Positions 55,599 to 64,000 of a stretch of 64,000 bases of DNA are shown here, one piece after another. The stretch spans positions 62,001 through 126,000 of the forward strand of contig NZ_PZYZ01000004.1 of assembly GCF_003047295.1 (NCBI RefSeq). Reading direction: 5' to 3'. Within the stretch, counting starts at the first letter, position 1, and every line of letters begins with the position of its first letter. The DNA comes from Nocardioides sediminis (lineage in GTDB: Bacteria > Actinomycetota > Actinomycetes > Propionibacteriales > Nocardioidaceae). The notes under the pieces are model-generated. The model worked only from the letters and a program-made list of their open reading frames with translations, was not told the DNA's origin and searched no databases. Both the position numbers and the translations under genes were made by a program.

Positions 55599-55611
55599 CG
55601 ATCGCTAACCT
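55592..55611. promoter_or_regulatory. Operator/promoter of the acyl-CoA carboxylase operon
   Basis: AGGTTAACG-AT-CGCTAACCT is an inverted repeat with one mismatch, closely matching the TetR autoregulatory palindrome at 54653. It contains TAACCT (55606-55611), 6 nt before the GTG at 55618. A repressor bound here would cover the -10. Confidence 0.75.
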
Positions 55612-55617
55612 GTGCCG

Positions 55618-57264
55618 GTGACCGACGCCACCACCGACCCGGGGACCACCCCCGCGGGCAGCCCAGCCGACGCCCCCACGATGCGCGACCTCGTCGCCAC
55701 TGTGCCCATGCGCGACCTCGTCGCCGACCTCCGCGAGCGACTGGCCGTCGTACGACGAGGTGGCAGCGAGGCGGCGCGGGCCAAGCACACCGGCCGCGGC
55801 AAGCTGCTGGTCCGCGACCGGGTGGACCGGCTGCTGGACCCGGGGAGCCCGTTCCTGGAGCTGTCCCCGATGGCGGCGTACGGGATGTACGGCCGCGACG
55901 CCGACGACGTCAACGCGGTGCCCAGCGCGAGCATCGTCACCGGCATCGGGCGGGTCAACGGTCGCGAGTGCGTGGTGATCGCCAACGACGCGACGGTCAA
56001 GGGCGGCACCTACTACCCGATGACGGTCAAGAAGCACCTGCGCGCGCAGACCGTCGCGGCCGACAACAACCTGCCGTGCATCGCGCTGGTCGACTCCGGC
56101 GGCGCGTTCCTGCCGATGCAGGACGACGTGTTCCCCGACCGCGAGCACTTCGGGCGGATCTTCTTCAACCAGGCCAACCTGAGCGCCAGGGGCGTCCCGC
56201 AGATCGCCGCGGTGATGGGCTCCTGCACCGCCGGTGGCGCCTACGTCCCCGCGATGTCGGACGAGACGGTCATCGTCAAGGAGCAGGGCACGATCTTCCT
56301 CGGCGGCCCGCCGCTGGTGAAGGCCGCGACCGGCGAGGTCGTCAGCGCCGAGGACCTCGGCGGCGGCGACGTCCACGCGCGCACGTCGGGGGTGGTGGAC
56401 CACCTGGCCGAGGACGACGCCCACGCGCTCGCGATCGTGCGCAGCATCGTCGACACCCTTCCGGCGACGAGCGGCTACCCCCAGCCGGGGCGCCGGATCG
56501 AGCCCGGCCCGGTCGAGGACCCGCACGAGCCCCCGGAGAGCCTGTACGACGTCGTCCCCACCGACACCCGCACGCCGTACGACGTGCGCGAGGTGATCCG
56601 CCGGATCGTCGACGGCAGCCGGATGCACGAGTTCAAGAAGCTCTACGGCGAGACGCTGGTGACCTGCTTCGCCAAGATCCACGGCTACGACGTCGGGATC
56701 ATCGCCAACAACGGGATCCTGTTCAGCGAGTCGGCGCTCAAGGGCGCGCACTTCATCGAGCTGTGCAACCAGCGCGGGATCCCGCTGGTGTTCCTGCAGA
56801 ACATCACCGGCTTCATGGTGGGCCGCGAGTACGAGAACCGCGGGATCGCCCGCGACGGGGCCAAGCTGGTGACCGCGGTGGCGTGCAGCGTGGTCCCGAA
56901 GTTCACCGTGGTCATCGGCGGCTCGTTCGGCGCCGGCAACTACGGGATGTGCGGCCGCGCTTACGACCCGCGGTTCCTGTGGATGTGGCCCAACGCCCGG
57001 ATCTCGGTGATGGGCGGGGAGCAGGCGGCCAGCGTGCTGGCCACCGTCCGCACCGACCTCGAGACGCCAGCGCAGGTCGAGGCGTTCAAGGCGCCGATCC
57101 GCGAGCAGTACGAGACCCAGGGCTCGCCCTACTACTCCACGGCCCGGCTGTGGGACGACGGCGTGATCGATCCCGCCGACACCCGTCGGGTGCTCGGCAT
57201 GGGCCTGGCGGTGGCTGCCAACGCGCCGGTGCCCGACCCCTCCTACGGCATCTTCCGGATGTGA
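55618..57264 (+). CDS. Acyl-CoA carboxylase beta subunit (methylcrotonoyl-CoA carboxylase type)
   Basis: A 548-aa carboxyltransferase. Sequence blocks such as [44 protein letters not shown] and [13 protein letters not shown] match the beta subunit of 3-methylcrotonoyl-CoA carboxylase, the leucine degradation enzyme, more closely than acetyl- or propionyl-CoA carboxylases. The following biotin subunit and HMG-CoA lyase support leucine catabolism. The GTG at 55618 was chosen over the one at 55612 because it lies 6 nt after the TAACCT -10, the same spacing as at the TetR gene. Confidence 0.92.
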   Translation: MTDATTDPGTTPAGSPADAPTMRDLVATVPMRDLVADLRERLAVVRRGGSEAARAKHTGRGKLLVRDRVDRLLDPGSPFLELSPMAAYGMYGRDADDVNAVPSASIVTGIGRVNGRECVVIANDATVKGGTYYPMTVKKHLRAQTVAADNNLPCIALVDSGGAFLPMQDDVFPDREHFGRIFFNQANLSARGVPQIAAVMGSCTAGGAYVPAMSDETVIVKEQGTIFLGGPPLVKAATGEVVSAEDLGGGDVHARTSGVVDHLAEDDAHALAIVRSIVDTLPATSGYPQPGRRIEPGPVEDPHEPPESLYDVVPTDTRTPYDVREVIRRIVDGSRMHEFKKLYGETLVTCFAKIHGYDVGIIANNGILFSESALKGAHFIELCNQRGIPLVFLQNITGFMVGREYENRGIARDGAKLVTAVACSVVPKFTVVIGGSFGAGNYGMCGRAYDPRFLWMWPNARISVMGGEQAASVLATVRTDLETPAQVEAFKAPIREQYETQGSPYYSTARLWDDGVIDPADTRRVLGMGLAVAANAPVPDPSYGIFRM

Positions 57265-59252
57265 TTTCGTTGACCTCGCTGAGCGGCGCTCGCCGCATCG
57301 ACACCGTCCTGGTCGCCAACCGCGGCGAGATCGCCCTGCGCGTCATGCGCACCGCACGGGCGATGGGCCTGCGCACTGTCGCCGTCCACACCGCCGCCGA
57401 CAAGGACGCGCCCCACGTGCGTGCCGCAGACGACTCCGCGGAGGTGTCGAGCTACCTCGCGATCGAGGAGATCGCCGAGGCCGCCCACCACCGCGGCGCC
57501 CAGCTCGTGCACCCCGGCTACGGCTTCCTCTCCGAGCGGGCCGCCTTCGCCCGCGAGATCGAGGGCACCGAGCCGCTCGCCCTCGTCGGCCCCAGCTCGG
57601 GGGTCATGGAGGCGATGGGCAAGAAGGACGCGGCCCGCGACATCGCCGTGGCCGCCGGCGTCCCCGTCGTGCCGTCGTACGACCTCGACGTGGACCCGGG
57701 CGACTTCGCCTACCCCGTGCTCGTCAAGGCCGCGGCCGGCGGTGGTGGCAAGGGCATGCGCATCGTCCGCTCGCGCACCGAGTACGACGCCGCGCTGGCC
57801 GCCGCCCGCCGCGAGGCGCTCGGCGCCTTCGGGGACGACACGATCCTCGTCGAGAAGTACGTCGAGCGCGGCCGGCACATCGAGGTGCAGGTCCTCGCCG
57901 ACCACCACGGCAACGTCGTCCACCTCTTCGAGCGCGACTGCTCCACGCAGCGCCGCCACCAGAAGGTGCTCGAGGAGGCGCCGGCGCCCACCGTCACCGA
58001 CGCCCAGCGCGAGCTGGTCACCTCCAGCGCGGTGGCCCTGTGCCGCGAGGTCGGCTACGCCAACGCCGGCACCGTCGAGTTCCTGCTCGACAGCGACACC
58101 GGCGAGGTCTACTTCCTGGAGATGAACACCCGCCTCCAGGTCGAGCACCCGGTGACCGAGGAGGTCGTCCGCGTCCGCGGCGAGCGCATCGACCTCGTGG
58201 AGCTGCAGCTGCGCGTCGCCGCCGGGCAGCCGCTGGGCTTCACCCAGGCCGACGTCACCCTCGAGGGCCACGCGGTCGAGGCGCGGATCTATGCCGAGGA
58301 CCCCTACCACGGCTTCCTGCCCCAGGCCGGCACCGCCGAGCTCGTCCGCTGGCCGGCGGAGCCCTTCGGCGACCCGGCCCGGCGCGACGGGAGGGTCCGC
58401 GTCGACGCCGCCCTGGAGTCCGGACAGGTCGTCAGCTCGTCCTTCGACCCGATGCTGGGCAAGGTCATCGCGTGGGGCGAGGACCGCGAGGCCGCCCGGG
58501 AGGCGCTGGTCGACGCCCTCGACAGGACCGCCGTCCTGGGGCTCACCACCAACACCGGCTTCGTCCGGGAGCTGGCCGCGGGCGCTGCGTTCCGCGACGC
58601 GACCATCGACACCGCCTGGCTGGACCGGGCCGAGATCCCGGCCCCGGACGCCGAGGTCGCGCTGCTCACCGCCGCGTGGGTGGACGCCGTGCTGCACAGC
58701 CCCCGCTTCTCCGACCGCCCGGGCGACCCCTTCGCCACCGACGGGTGGCGGGTCGCGGGCGAGCCGGCCCGCACCCTGGTCGCGCTGGAGACCCCCGAGG
58801 GGCGCCGCGAGCTGCGCGTCGACGTCCCCGGCCACCGGGTCGACGACGTGTTCGTGCAGGAGCACCGGCTGGCCGACCACCGGGCCGAGCTGTCCCTCGA
58901 CGGCCGCCGCGAGACGGCGTACGTCAACGCGACCGCCCGCAAGGTCGAGGTCGCGCACCGCGGCCAGCGCTACGGCTTCGAGCGACCCGACGCCTTCGCC
59001 GACCACGGCCCGGCCGCCGGCGACGGCACGCTGGTCGCTCCCATGCCGGGCACGGTCCTGGACGTCCTGGTGACCCCGGGCCAGCGGGTGGACGAGGGTG
59101 AGACGCTGGGGGCCATGGAGGCGATGAAGATGGAGCTCGCCCTCACGGCGCCCTTCGCCGGGACCGTCACCGAGGTCAACGTCGCCGCCGGCGAGCAGGT
59201 CCCCCTCGGGGCCGTCCTCCTCGTCGTGGAGGCGGAGGCCTCCGATGGCTGA
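57261..59252 (+). CDS. Acyl-CoA carboxylase alpha subunit (biotin carboxylase and carrier)
   Basis: A 663-aa biotin-dependent subunit: biotin carboxylase domain (about 10-460) with the ATP-grasp loop GGGGKGMRI and the [14 protein letters not shown] segment, and a C-terminal biotinyl domain whose biotinylated Lys623 lies in EAMKME. It activates bicarbonate and carries CO2 to the beta subunit. The GTG start overlaps the beta-subunit stop (GTGA); a TTG 9 nt later is an alternative. It ends 8 nt inside the lyase gene. Confidence 0.94.
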   Translation: MISLTSLSGARRIDTVLVANRGEIALRVMRTARAMGLRTVAVHTAADKDAPHVRAADDSAEVSSYLAIEEIAEAAHHRGAQLVHPGYGFLSERAAFAREIEGTEPLALVGPSSGVMEAMGKKDAARDIAVAAGVPVVPSYDLDVDPGDFAYPVLVKAAAGGGGKGMRIVRSRTEYDAALAAARREALGAFGDDTILVEKYVERGRHIEVQVLADHHGNVVHLFERDCSTQRRHQKVLEEAPAPTVTDAQRELVTSSAVALCREVGYANAGTVEFLLDSDTGEVYFLEMNTRLQVEHPVTEEVVRVRGERIDLVELQLRVAAGQPLGFTQADVTLEGHAVEARIYAEDPYHGFLPQAGTAELVRWPAEPFGDPARRDGRVRVDAALESGQVVSSSFDPMLGKVIAWGEDREAAREALVDALDRTAVLGLTTNTGFVRELAAGAAFRDATIDTAWLDRAEIPAPDAEVALLTAAWVDAVLHSPRFSDRPGDPFATDGWRVAGEPARTLVALETPEGRRELRVDVPGHRVDDVFVQEHRLADHRAELSLDGRRETAYVNATARKVEVAHRGQRYGFERPDAFADHGPAAGDGTLVAPMPGTVLDVLVTPGQRVDEGETLGAMEAMKMELALTAPFAGTVTEVNVAAGEQVPLGAVLLVVEAEASDG

Positions 59253-60174
59253 CCTGCGAACGGCGCGAGCCACGACAGCGCTGCCCGAGCGCGTCACCAT
59301 CTACGAGGTCGGCCCCCGCGACGGCCTCCAGAACGAGCAGGCGATCGTCCCCACCGAGGACAAGGCCGAGTTCGTACGCCGCCTGGTCGCCGCCGGCCTG
59401 CCCGTCGTCGAGGCGACCAGCTTCGTCCACCCGAAGTGGGTGCCTCAGCTGGCCGACGCCGCCGACCTGATGACGATGCTGGGGGAGGAGGGGCGCGCCC
59501 ACCCGGTCCTGGTGCCCAACGAGCGCGGCCTGGACCGCGCCCTCGACCTCGGGATGCGGCACATCGCGATCTTCGGCAGCGCCACCGAGACCTTCGCGCA
59601 GAAGAACCTCAACCGCAGCCTCGACGAGCAGTTCGCGATGTTCGAGCCGACCGTGGCCCGGGCCCGCGAGGCCGGCCTGGACGTCCGGGCCTACGTGAGC
59701 ATGTGCTTCGGCGACCCGTGGGAGGGGGCCGTGCCGATCGACCAGGTGGTCTCGGTCGGCAAGCGGCTCTTCGACCTCGGCGCCAGCGAGCTCAGCCTCG
59801 GCGACACCATCGGGGTGGGCACCGCCGGGCACGTCAAGCAGCTCGTCGCCGCCTTCGTCGAGGCCGGCATGGCGACCGACCAGCTGGCGATGCACTTCCA
59901 CGACACCTACGGCCAGGCGCTGGCCAACGCCTTCTCCGCGCTCCAGGAGGGCATCACCACCTTCGACGCCAGCGCGGGCGGGCTCGGCGGCTGTCCCTAC
60001 GCGAGGTCGGCGACCGGCAACCTCGCCACCGAGGACCTCGTCTGGATGCTCACCGGCCTCGGCATCGAGCACGGGGTCGACCTCGACGCGGTCGTGGCGA
60101 CCAGCACGTGGATGGCCGGACGGCTCGGGCGCCCCAGTCCCAGCGCCGTCGTACGCGCGCTGGCCCGGACCTGA
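59245..60174 (+). CDS. Hydroxymethylglutaryl-CoA lyase
   Basis: A 309-aa TIM-barrel lyase that splits HMG-CoA into acetyl-CoA and acetoacetate, the last step of leucine degradation. Seen are the entry motif EVGPRDGLQNE, metal-binding HFHDTYG and the C-terminal GLGGCPYA, carrying the catalytic Cys. Overlap with the biotin subunit gene completes a three-gene operon. An enoyl-CoA hydratase and isovaleryl-CoA dehydrogenase, also needed, are not in this window. Confidence 0.94.
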   Translation: MADLRTARATTALPERVTIYEVGPRDGLQNEQAIVPTEDKAEFVRRLVAAGLPVVEATSFVHPKWVPQLADAADLMTMLGEEGRAHPVLVPNERGLDRALDLGMRHIAIFGSATETFAQKNLNRSLDEQFAMFEPTVARAREAGLDVRAYVSMCFGDPWEGAVPIDQVVSVGKRLFDLGASELSLGDTIGVGTAGHVKQLVAAFVEAGMATDQLAMHFHDTYGQALANAFSALQEGITTFDASAGGLGGCPYARSATGNLATEDLVWMLTGLGIEHGVDLDAVVATSTWMAGRLGRPSPSAVVRALART

Positions 60175-60220
60175 CGGTGCCCTCGCAGCGCTGCCGCGCG
60201 CTTCGGGCACAATCACCCCC

Positions 60221-61309
60221 ATGAGCCGCGTCGTCTACCTCCACATCGGCGCCCCCAAGACGGGGACGACCTACCTGCAGGACCGGCTGATGCTCAACCA
60301 GGCGTCGCTGTCCCAGCACGGGGTGACGATCCCGACCAAGAACCGCTTCGTCGACGCCGACCTCTTCCACTTCCGCGCGGCCCTCGACCTCCTCGAGCAG
60401 GACTGGGGCGGCACGCCCGGTCACGCGAAGGGCTCCTGGGAGACGATGGTCAAGCGCGTACGCCGCGCCAGCGGCACCGTCGTCATCTCCCACGAGATCC
60501 TCGCCCCGGCCAAGCCCGACAAGATCGCCCGGGTCATGAACGACCTCGAGGGCAGCGAGATCCACGTCGTCTACTCCGCGCGCGACCTCGGCCGCCAGCT
60601 GCCCGCCGCCTGGCAGGAGAGCATCAAGCAGGGTCGCAAGTGGACCTTCAACCGGTTCCTGACCAAGGTCGAGCGCGGCCAGACCTGGTTCCGCAGCGCG
60701 ATGGACCTCCCGGTCGTGCTCGGCAGCTGGGGCGCCAAGCTGCCGCCCGAGCGGGTCCACGTGGTGACCGTCCCGCACGACCGCGGGCCGACCGGCAACG
60801 AGCTGTGGTTCCGCTTCTGCCGGGCCTTCGGGATCGACCCGGCGTGGGCGCCGCTGGACTCCGAGCGCGCCAACCGCAGCCTCGGCATCGCCGAGACCCA
60901 GCTGCTGCGTCGGCTCAACCGCCGCCTCGAGCTGCCGATGTACCGCGACGCGACCTACGACTCCCTCATCCGCGAGCTCCTCGCCCAGGAGGTGCTGGTC
61001 AGCCGCGACTCGATCCCCGTGCGGCTCGCGCCCGAGCGGTTCGACTACGCCGAGGCGCAGGCCGAGCGGTGGATCGACTGGATCAAGGGCAGCGGCGTCG
61101 ACGTCGTCGGTGACATCGAGGACCTGCGCCCGCGCCGCCCCGACCCCGAGGCCCGGTGGCGCAACCCCGACCGGGTCAGCCCCAAGCTCCAGCTCGGCGC
61201 CGCCCTCGACGCGCTCACGGTGATGACCCGCGAGGCGGCCGAGCGCACCGACGCCGACAGCCCCGTGCGCCGCCTGCGCCACCAGGCCCGCCGGCTGCGC
61301 GAGCGGTGA
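60221..61309 (+). CDS. Sulfotransferase-like protein 1
   Basis: A 362-aa protein with a PAPS-type P-loop near its start (GAPKTGTTYLQ) and the later motif VVYSARDLGRQLPAAWQESIK, which resembles the 3'-phosphate-binding region of sulfotransferases. A conserved TVVISHEIL strand lies between. It has a long C-terminal helical part. A -10-like CACAAT lies 7 nt before the ATG. Its stop overlaps the next gene. The paralogue at 62418 shares the same motif order. Acceptor unknown; cell-surface glycan or lipid is plausible. Confidence 0.8.
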   Translation: MSRVVYLHIGAPKTGTTYLQDRLMLNQASLSQHGVTIPTKNRFVDADLFHFRAALDLLEQDWGGTPGHAKGSWETMVKRVRRASGTVVISHEILAPAKPDKIARVMNDLEGSEIHVVYSARDLGRQLPAAWQESIKQGRKWTFNRFLTKVERGQTWFRSAMDLPVVLGSWGAKLPPERVHVVTVPHDRGPTGNELWFRFCRAFGIDPAWAPLDSERANRSLGIAETQLLRRLNRRLELPMYRDATYDSLIRELLAQEVLVSRDSIPVRLAPERFDYAEAQAERWIDWIKGSGVDVVGDIEDLRPRRPDPEARWRNPDRVSPKLQLGAALDALTVMTREAAERTDADSPVRRLRHQARRLRER

Positions 61310-62421
61310 GCCACGCCGCGACCGCTCCCGGTGCCGTGACCCCCGGCGCCGCACGCGCGTGGGGATGGGTCGCGCACCTGCGCGACGGCGGTACGACGCC
61401 TTGGGTGGCGTGGACCGTCGAGGCCCAGCCGAGCGGGCGCGTGCTGCCCGGTGCCCAGCAGCTCGAGCTGCTCCGGCGGCTCAACCTCGCCGCCTCCGCG
61501 CGACCCCTGGCCCCTGGCCTGGCCGACCGGGTCCTGACCGCCGCCGCCCCCGGCCGCGGGAAGCCGGACCTGGCCCTCGTCGGGGTGGCCGGCACGGGCT
61601 ACGGGCCGCTGCCGGTGGACCCCGCCAACCTGCCCGCCGACGAGCTGGTCCGGGTGGCCACCAGTGTCCTCGCCGAGGACGTGGTGCGCCTCGGGGTGCC
61701 GCGCGAGCGACGCGGCCTGCCGCGGCCACGGCCCCACCGGCACCGCGTGGCGGGCGACCCCGTGCTGGCGACCGCCGCCCGCGAGGCGCTCGGGCCCCGC
61801 CGCCTCGGCGCCGGGCCGATGGTCGTCATCGGCGCACCGCTCGACCAGATGCTCGCCGACGTGTGGACCCGCCGCTGCTTCGAGCGCGGCTCGGGTGCGT
61901 GGCTGGAGTGGCTGCGGTTCTGGCAGCAGCGCGGGCAGCTGCCCCCCCGCGTCGACCTCCCCGCGGTCGCCGACCGGCACGCCGGGTCGCCCGGCGGGGT
62001 GACCGTGGTCCTCGACCCGACCGCGCTGCCGGACGCCCTCGGCGTACGCCGCGTGCCCGCGGCCCGGCGCCCCGGCGCGGACGCCGCCGAGCTCGCGCGC
62101 CGCATCGCCACGGTCGTCGGGCTCCTCGTGCCGCCCGACGAGCGGGCACGACTGATGTCGCGGACGGTGTGGCCTCGGATCCCGCTCACCTCGATGCCGC
62201 CGGTCAGCGTGCCCGACGAGCACCGGGAGTGGGTGACGCGCGCCGCCGAGCGGATGACCCGCCGGCTCCGGCGGGCTGGCTACCCTGTCGTCGGCGACCC
62301 CGCCGCCGTCGCGCCCGTCCTGACAGGGCAGACGCCGGCGCCGGAGCGCCCGGACGCCGCCGTGCTCGAGCTCGCGGTGCGGATGCTGGTGGACGAGGAC
62401 TGGACGAAGGAGACGCGGTGA
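61306..62421 (+). CDS. Unrecognised protein between two sulfotransferase genes
   Basis: A 371-aa soluble protein that I do not recognise. It contains many Arg, Pro and Ala residues and a few repeated hydrophobic strands (LALVGVAGTGYGPL, MVVIGAPLDQML, VTVVLDPTALPDAL, IATVVGLLVPP), suggesting an alpha/beta fold. No signal peptide or membrane segment is visible. Both boundaries are GTGA overlaps, so it is co-translated with the sulfotransferase-like proteins and is likely to act in the same pathway. Confidence 0.65.
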   Translation: MSHAATAPGAVTPGAARAWGWVAHLRDGGTTPWVAWTVEAQPSGRVLPGAQQLELLRRLNLAASARPLAPGLADRVLTAAAPGRGKPDLALVGVAGTGYGPLPVDPANLPADELVRVATSVLAEDVVRLGVPRERRGLPRPRPHRHRVAGDPVLATAAREALGPRRLGAGPMVVIGAPLDQMLADVWTRRCFERGSGAWLEWLRFWQQRGQLPPRVDLPAVADRHAGSPGGVTVVLDPTALPDALGVRRVPAARRPGADAAELARRIATVVGLLVPPDERARLMSRTVWPRIPLTSMPPVSVPDEHREWVTRAAERMTRRLRRAGYPVVGDPAAVAPVLTGQTPAPERPDAAVLELAVRMLVDEDWTKETR

Positions 62422-63662
62422 GCACACCCCCGACTCCGACGACCGACCCCACGACCGACGCCACGACCGGCGCGGCGGCCCGCAAGCGGGTGCTGCTGCA
62501 CGTGGGCACCCCCAAGACCGGGACGTCGTACCTCCAGGACGTGCTGTTCCGCAACCGCGAGGTGCTGCGCGGGCACGGGATCCTCTACCCGGCCGACCGC
62601 TTCGACGGGCACTTCCTGGCCGCGCTCGACCTGATGCGCCTGACGTGGGGCGGCTTGGAGACCCAGGCCGTCGGCGCGTGGGACCGGCTGGCCGAGCAGG
62701 TCCGCGCCTGGCCCGGCACCTCGATCATCAGCCACGAGATCCTCTCCACAGCCTCGCCGACCCAGGTCGACCGGGCGCTCACGTCCTTCGGCGAGGGCGT
62801 CGAGGTGCACGTGATCGTGTCGGTGCGCGACCTGGTGCGCCAGGTGCCGGCGGAGTGGCAGGAGAACGTCAAGCACCGCAGCCTCGTCTCCTACGCCCAC
62901 TTCCTGGAGATGATCCGGGACCCGGCGCGCGACACCCGGATCGGCTCGTGGTTCTGGGGCGCCCAGGAGATCCCCGACATCCTCGACCGCTGGGGCGCGA
63001 TCCTGCCGCCCGAGCAGGTCCACCTGGTCACCGTGCCCCGGCCGGGTGCCGCCCCCGACGAGCTCTGGCGCCGCTTCAGCCACGCCTTCGGCCTCGACGG
63101 CATCGACCTCGACCTGACCCCCGAGCGCGCGAACCCCTCGCTCGGCGTCCCCGAGACGGCGCTGCTCCGGCTGGTCAACAAGCGGGTCACCCCGGTCGTC
63201 GACCCGCCCGACTACCGCCCGCTGGTGCGCGAGCTGCTGGCCCACCAGACCCTCTCGCGCCGCACCGGCAGCGCCCGCCTCGGCCTCCCGCCGGACACCC
63301 ACGAGTGGGTCCAGGAGCTCTCGCGGTCGTGGGTCGCCGAGGTCGAGAAGCGCGGGTACGACGTCGTCGGCGACCTCGCCGACCTGGTCGGTGCCCCGTC
63401 GGGGACGTTCGTCGACCCCGACACCGCCCCGGCCGAGGACCTGCTGCCCGCGGCCCTGGACGCGATCACCGCGCTGCTCGTCGAGGGCTCCCGGCTGCGG
63501 GAGGTGGAGGCCAACCTCGCGCGCGAGCTCGAGGAGACGCGCCACGAGCTGGTCCTCGCCCGGCGCAGCAACGCCGAGCGGGCGGTGCAGGCGCTGGAGG
63601 CCAGGCCGGCCGGGCGCCGGGCGCTGGGCATCTACCGCCGCGTCCGCGGCCGCCACTACTGA
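62418..63662 (+). CDS. Sulfotransferase-like protein 2
   Basis: A 414-aa paralogue of the protein at 60221. After a Thr/Pro/Asp head (about 1-22) it has the P-loop GTPKTGTSYLQ at 30-40, then TSIISHEIL, the VSVRDLVRQVPAEWQENVK block and WGAILPPEQVHLVTVP, all matching the first protein. The C-terminus forms a helix rich in Glu/Arg. The GTG start overlaps the previous stop. Confidence 0.8.
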   Translation: MSTPPTPTTDPTTDATTGAAARKRVLLHVGTPKTGTSYLQDVLFRNREVLRGHGILYPADRFDGHFLAALDLMRLTWGGLETQAVGAWDRLAEQVRAWPGTSIISHEILSTASPTQVDRALTSFGEGVEVHVIVSVRDLVRQVPAEWQENVKHRSLVSYAHFLEMIRDPARDTRIGSWFWGAQEIPDILDRWGAILPPEQVHLVTVPRPGAAPDELWRRFSHAFGLDGIDLDLTPERANPSLGVPETALLRLVNKRVTPVVDPPDYRPLVRELLAHQTLSRRTGSARLGLPPDTHEWVQELSRSWVAEVEKRGYDVVGDLADLVGAPSGTFVDPDTAPAEDLLPAALDAITALLVEGSRLREVEANLARELEETRHELVLARRSNAERAVQALEARPAGRRALGIYRRVRGRHY

Positions 63663-63681
63663 GGGCTCGTCGCCCGGTCGC

Positions 63682-64000
63682 TCAGGGCCGCGTGCGCGGC
63701 AGCAGCTCGCGGTCGGCGTACCGCCCGACCCGCCAGGTGTAGTAGCCGTCGGCGCCGGCGCCCACCACGCCGCCCACCACCGGGACCCGGCGGCCGACCG
63801 TGGTCGCGATGCGCTTGCCGGCCATCCGGGCGACCAGGTCGCCGGCCACCACCGCGGCGAGGGTGGTGTCCAGGGCGGGGTCGTGGGCCGGCGCGGTGGC
63901 GATGGCCATCGGCGGCGCCGGGATCTTGCGCTTCTCGACGAGCTTGGCGATGTTCTCCTCGCCCAGCAGGGTCACCAGGATCGCGTTGCGGACCCGCGGG
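63682..64000 (-). CDS. EcsC-like protein (partial, runs off window)
   Basis: The C-terminal part (about 106 residues) of a minus-strand protein that stays open to the window end. It includes GRRVPVVGGVVGAGADGYYTWRVGRYADREL, matching the typical end of EcsC-family proteins. EcsC function is poorly defined. The start is beyond 64000. The stop lies 19 nt from the convergent sulfotransferase-like gene. Confidence 0.75.
   Translation of the reverse strand, partial: PRVRNAILVTLLGEENIAKLVEKRKIPAPPMAIATAPAHDPALDTTLAAVVAGDLVARMAGKRIATTVGRRVPVVGGVVGAGADGYYTWRVGRYADRELLPRTRP

Overview
The window is very GC-rich actinobacterial chromosome. The gene order crgA / DUF881 gene / pknB-pknA-pbpA-rodA-pstP-fhaB-fhaA matches the origin-proximal envelope-growth cluster of Actinobacteria. 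A mycothiol-type enzyme, Thr/Pro-rich kinase tails and many apparently leaderless transcripts fit the same group. A Nocardioides-like member of the Propionibacteriales is my best guess from protein style; no database search was possible. There is no phage, plasmid, insertion sequence or CRISPR array. The content is mostly conserved chromosomal genes plus a few accessory modules.

Layout. 1-10.3 kb: crgA (here an apparent two-domain duplication), a DUF881 membrane protein, the Ser/Thr kinase-PBP-SEDS-phosphatase-FHA operon on the minus strand, and tRNA-Leu(CAG). 10.4-13.9 kb: a metal module, made of a DUF6632-like membrane protein, a P1B-type ATPase with a C-terminal hemerythrin-like domain, and a translationally coupled DUF523/TudS-like cysteine protein. 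14-18.4 kb: secreted metalloprotease, small membrane protein, thiol peroxidase of the Gpx family, ACT-malic enzyme, membrane protein. 18.4-24.9 kb: MmpL transporter divergent from a MarR regulator over a palindrome, fused spermidine-synthase-like protein, polyphosphate glucokinase, small hydrolase, mycothiol-dependent enzyme. 24.9-34.2 kb: AlkB-rubredoxin fusion behind a symmetric operator/promoter, TetR, two MFS transporters, M15 lipoprotein, quinone reductase, M13 peptidase. 34.2-40.4 kb: universal stress protein, ComB-like phosphatase, a large BTAD/NB-ARC/TPR regulator followed by 11-bp-phased heptad repeats, acetyltransferase-like protein, secreted protein.

40.4-46.6 kb: ABC exporter and two-component system. 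The exporter promoter shares a bipartite element with the promoter of a 51-aa ORF that precedes a RecQ-like helicase carrying a C-terminal phosphoribosyltransferase motif. 46.7-53.5 kb: MFS exporter, dipeptidase and second Gpx-family gene, then a SNF2 helicase with its SWIM partner; the Gpx and SNF2 genes diverge from a single palindromic -10. 53.6-60.2 kb: ferritin, a TetR regulator, a cluster of intergenic repeats, a second TetR, and a leucine-catabolism-type operon (acyl-CoA carboxylase beta and biotin subunits, HMG-CoA lyase). The first TetR gene and the carboxylase operon start at matching palindromes that overlap their -10 elements, which strongly suggests one regulon. 60.2-64 kb: two paralogous sulfotransferase-like genes flanking an unrecognised gene, all coupled by GTGA overlaps, then an EcsC-like gene running off the window end.

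Start codons were chosen by ribosome-binding sites, stop/start overlaps, or a TAnnnT -10 element 6-8 nt upstream (leaderless starts). Uncovered stretches longer than about 100 bases are described as terminators, operators or repeats where something was visible.
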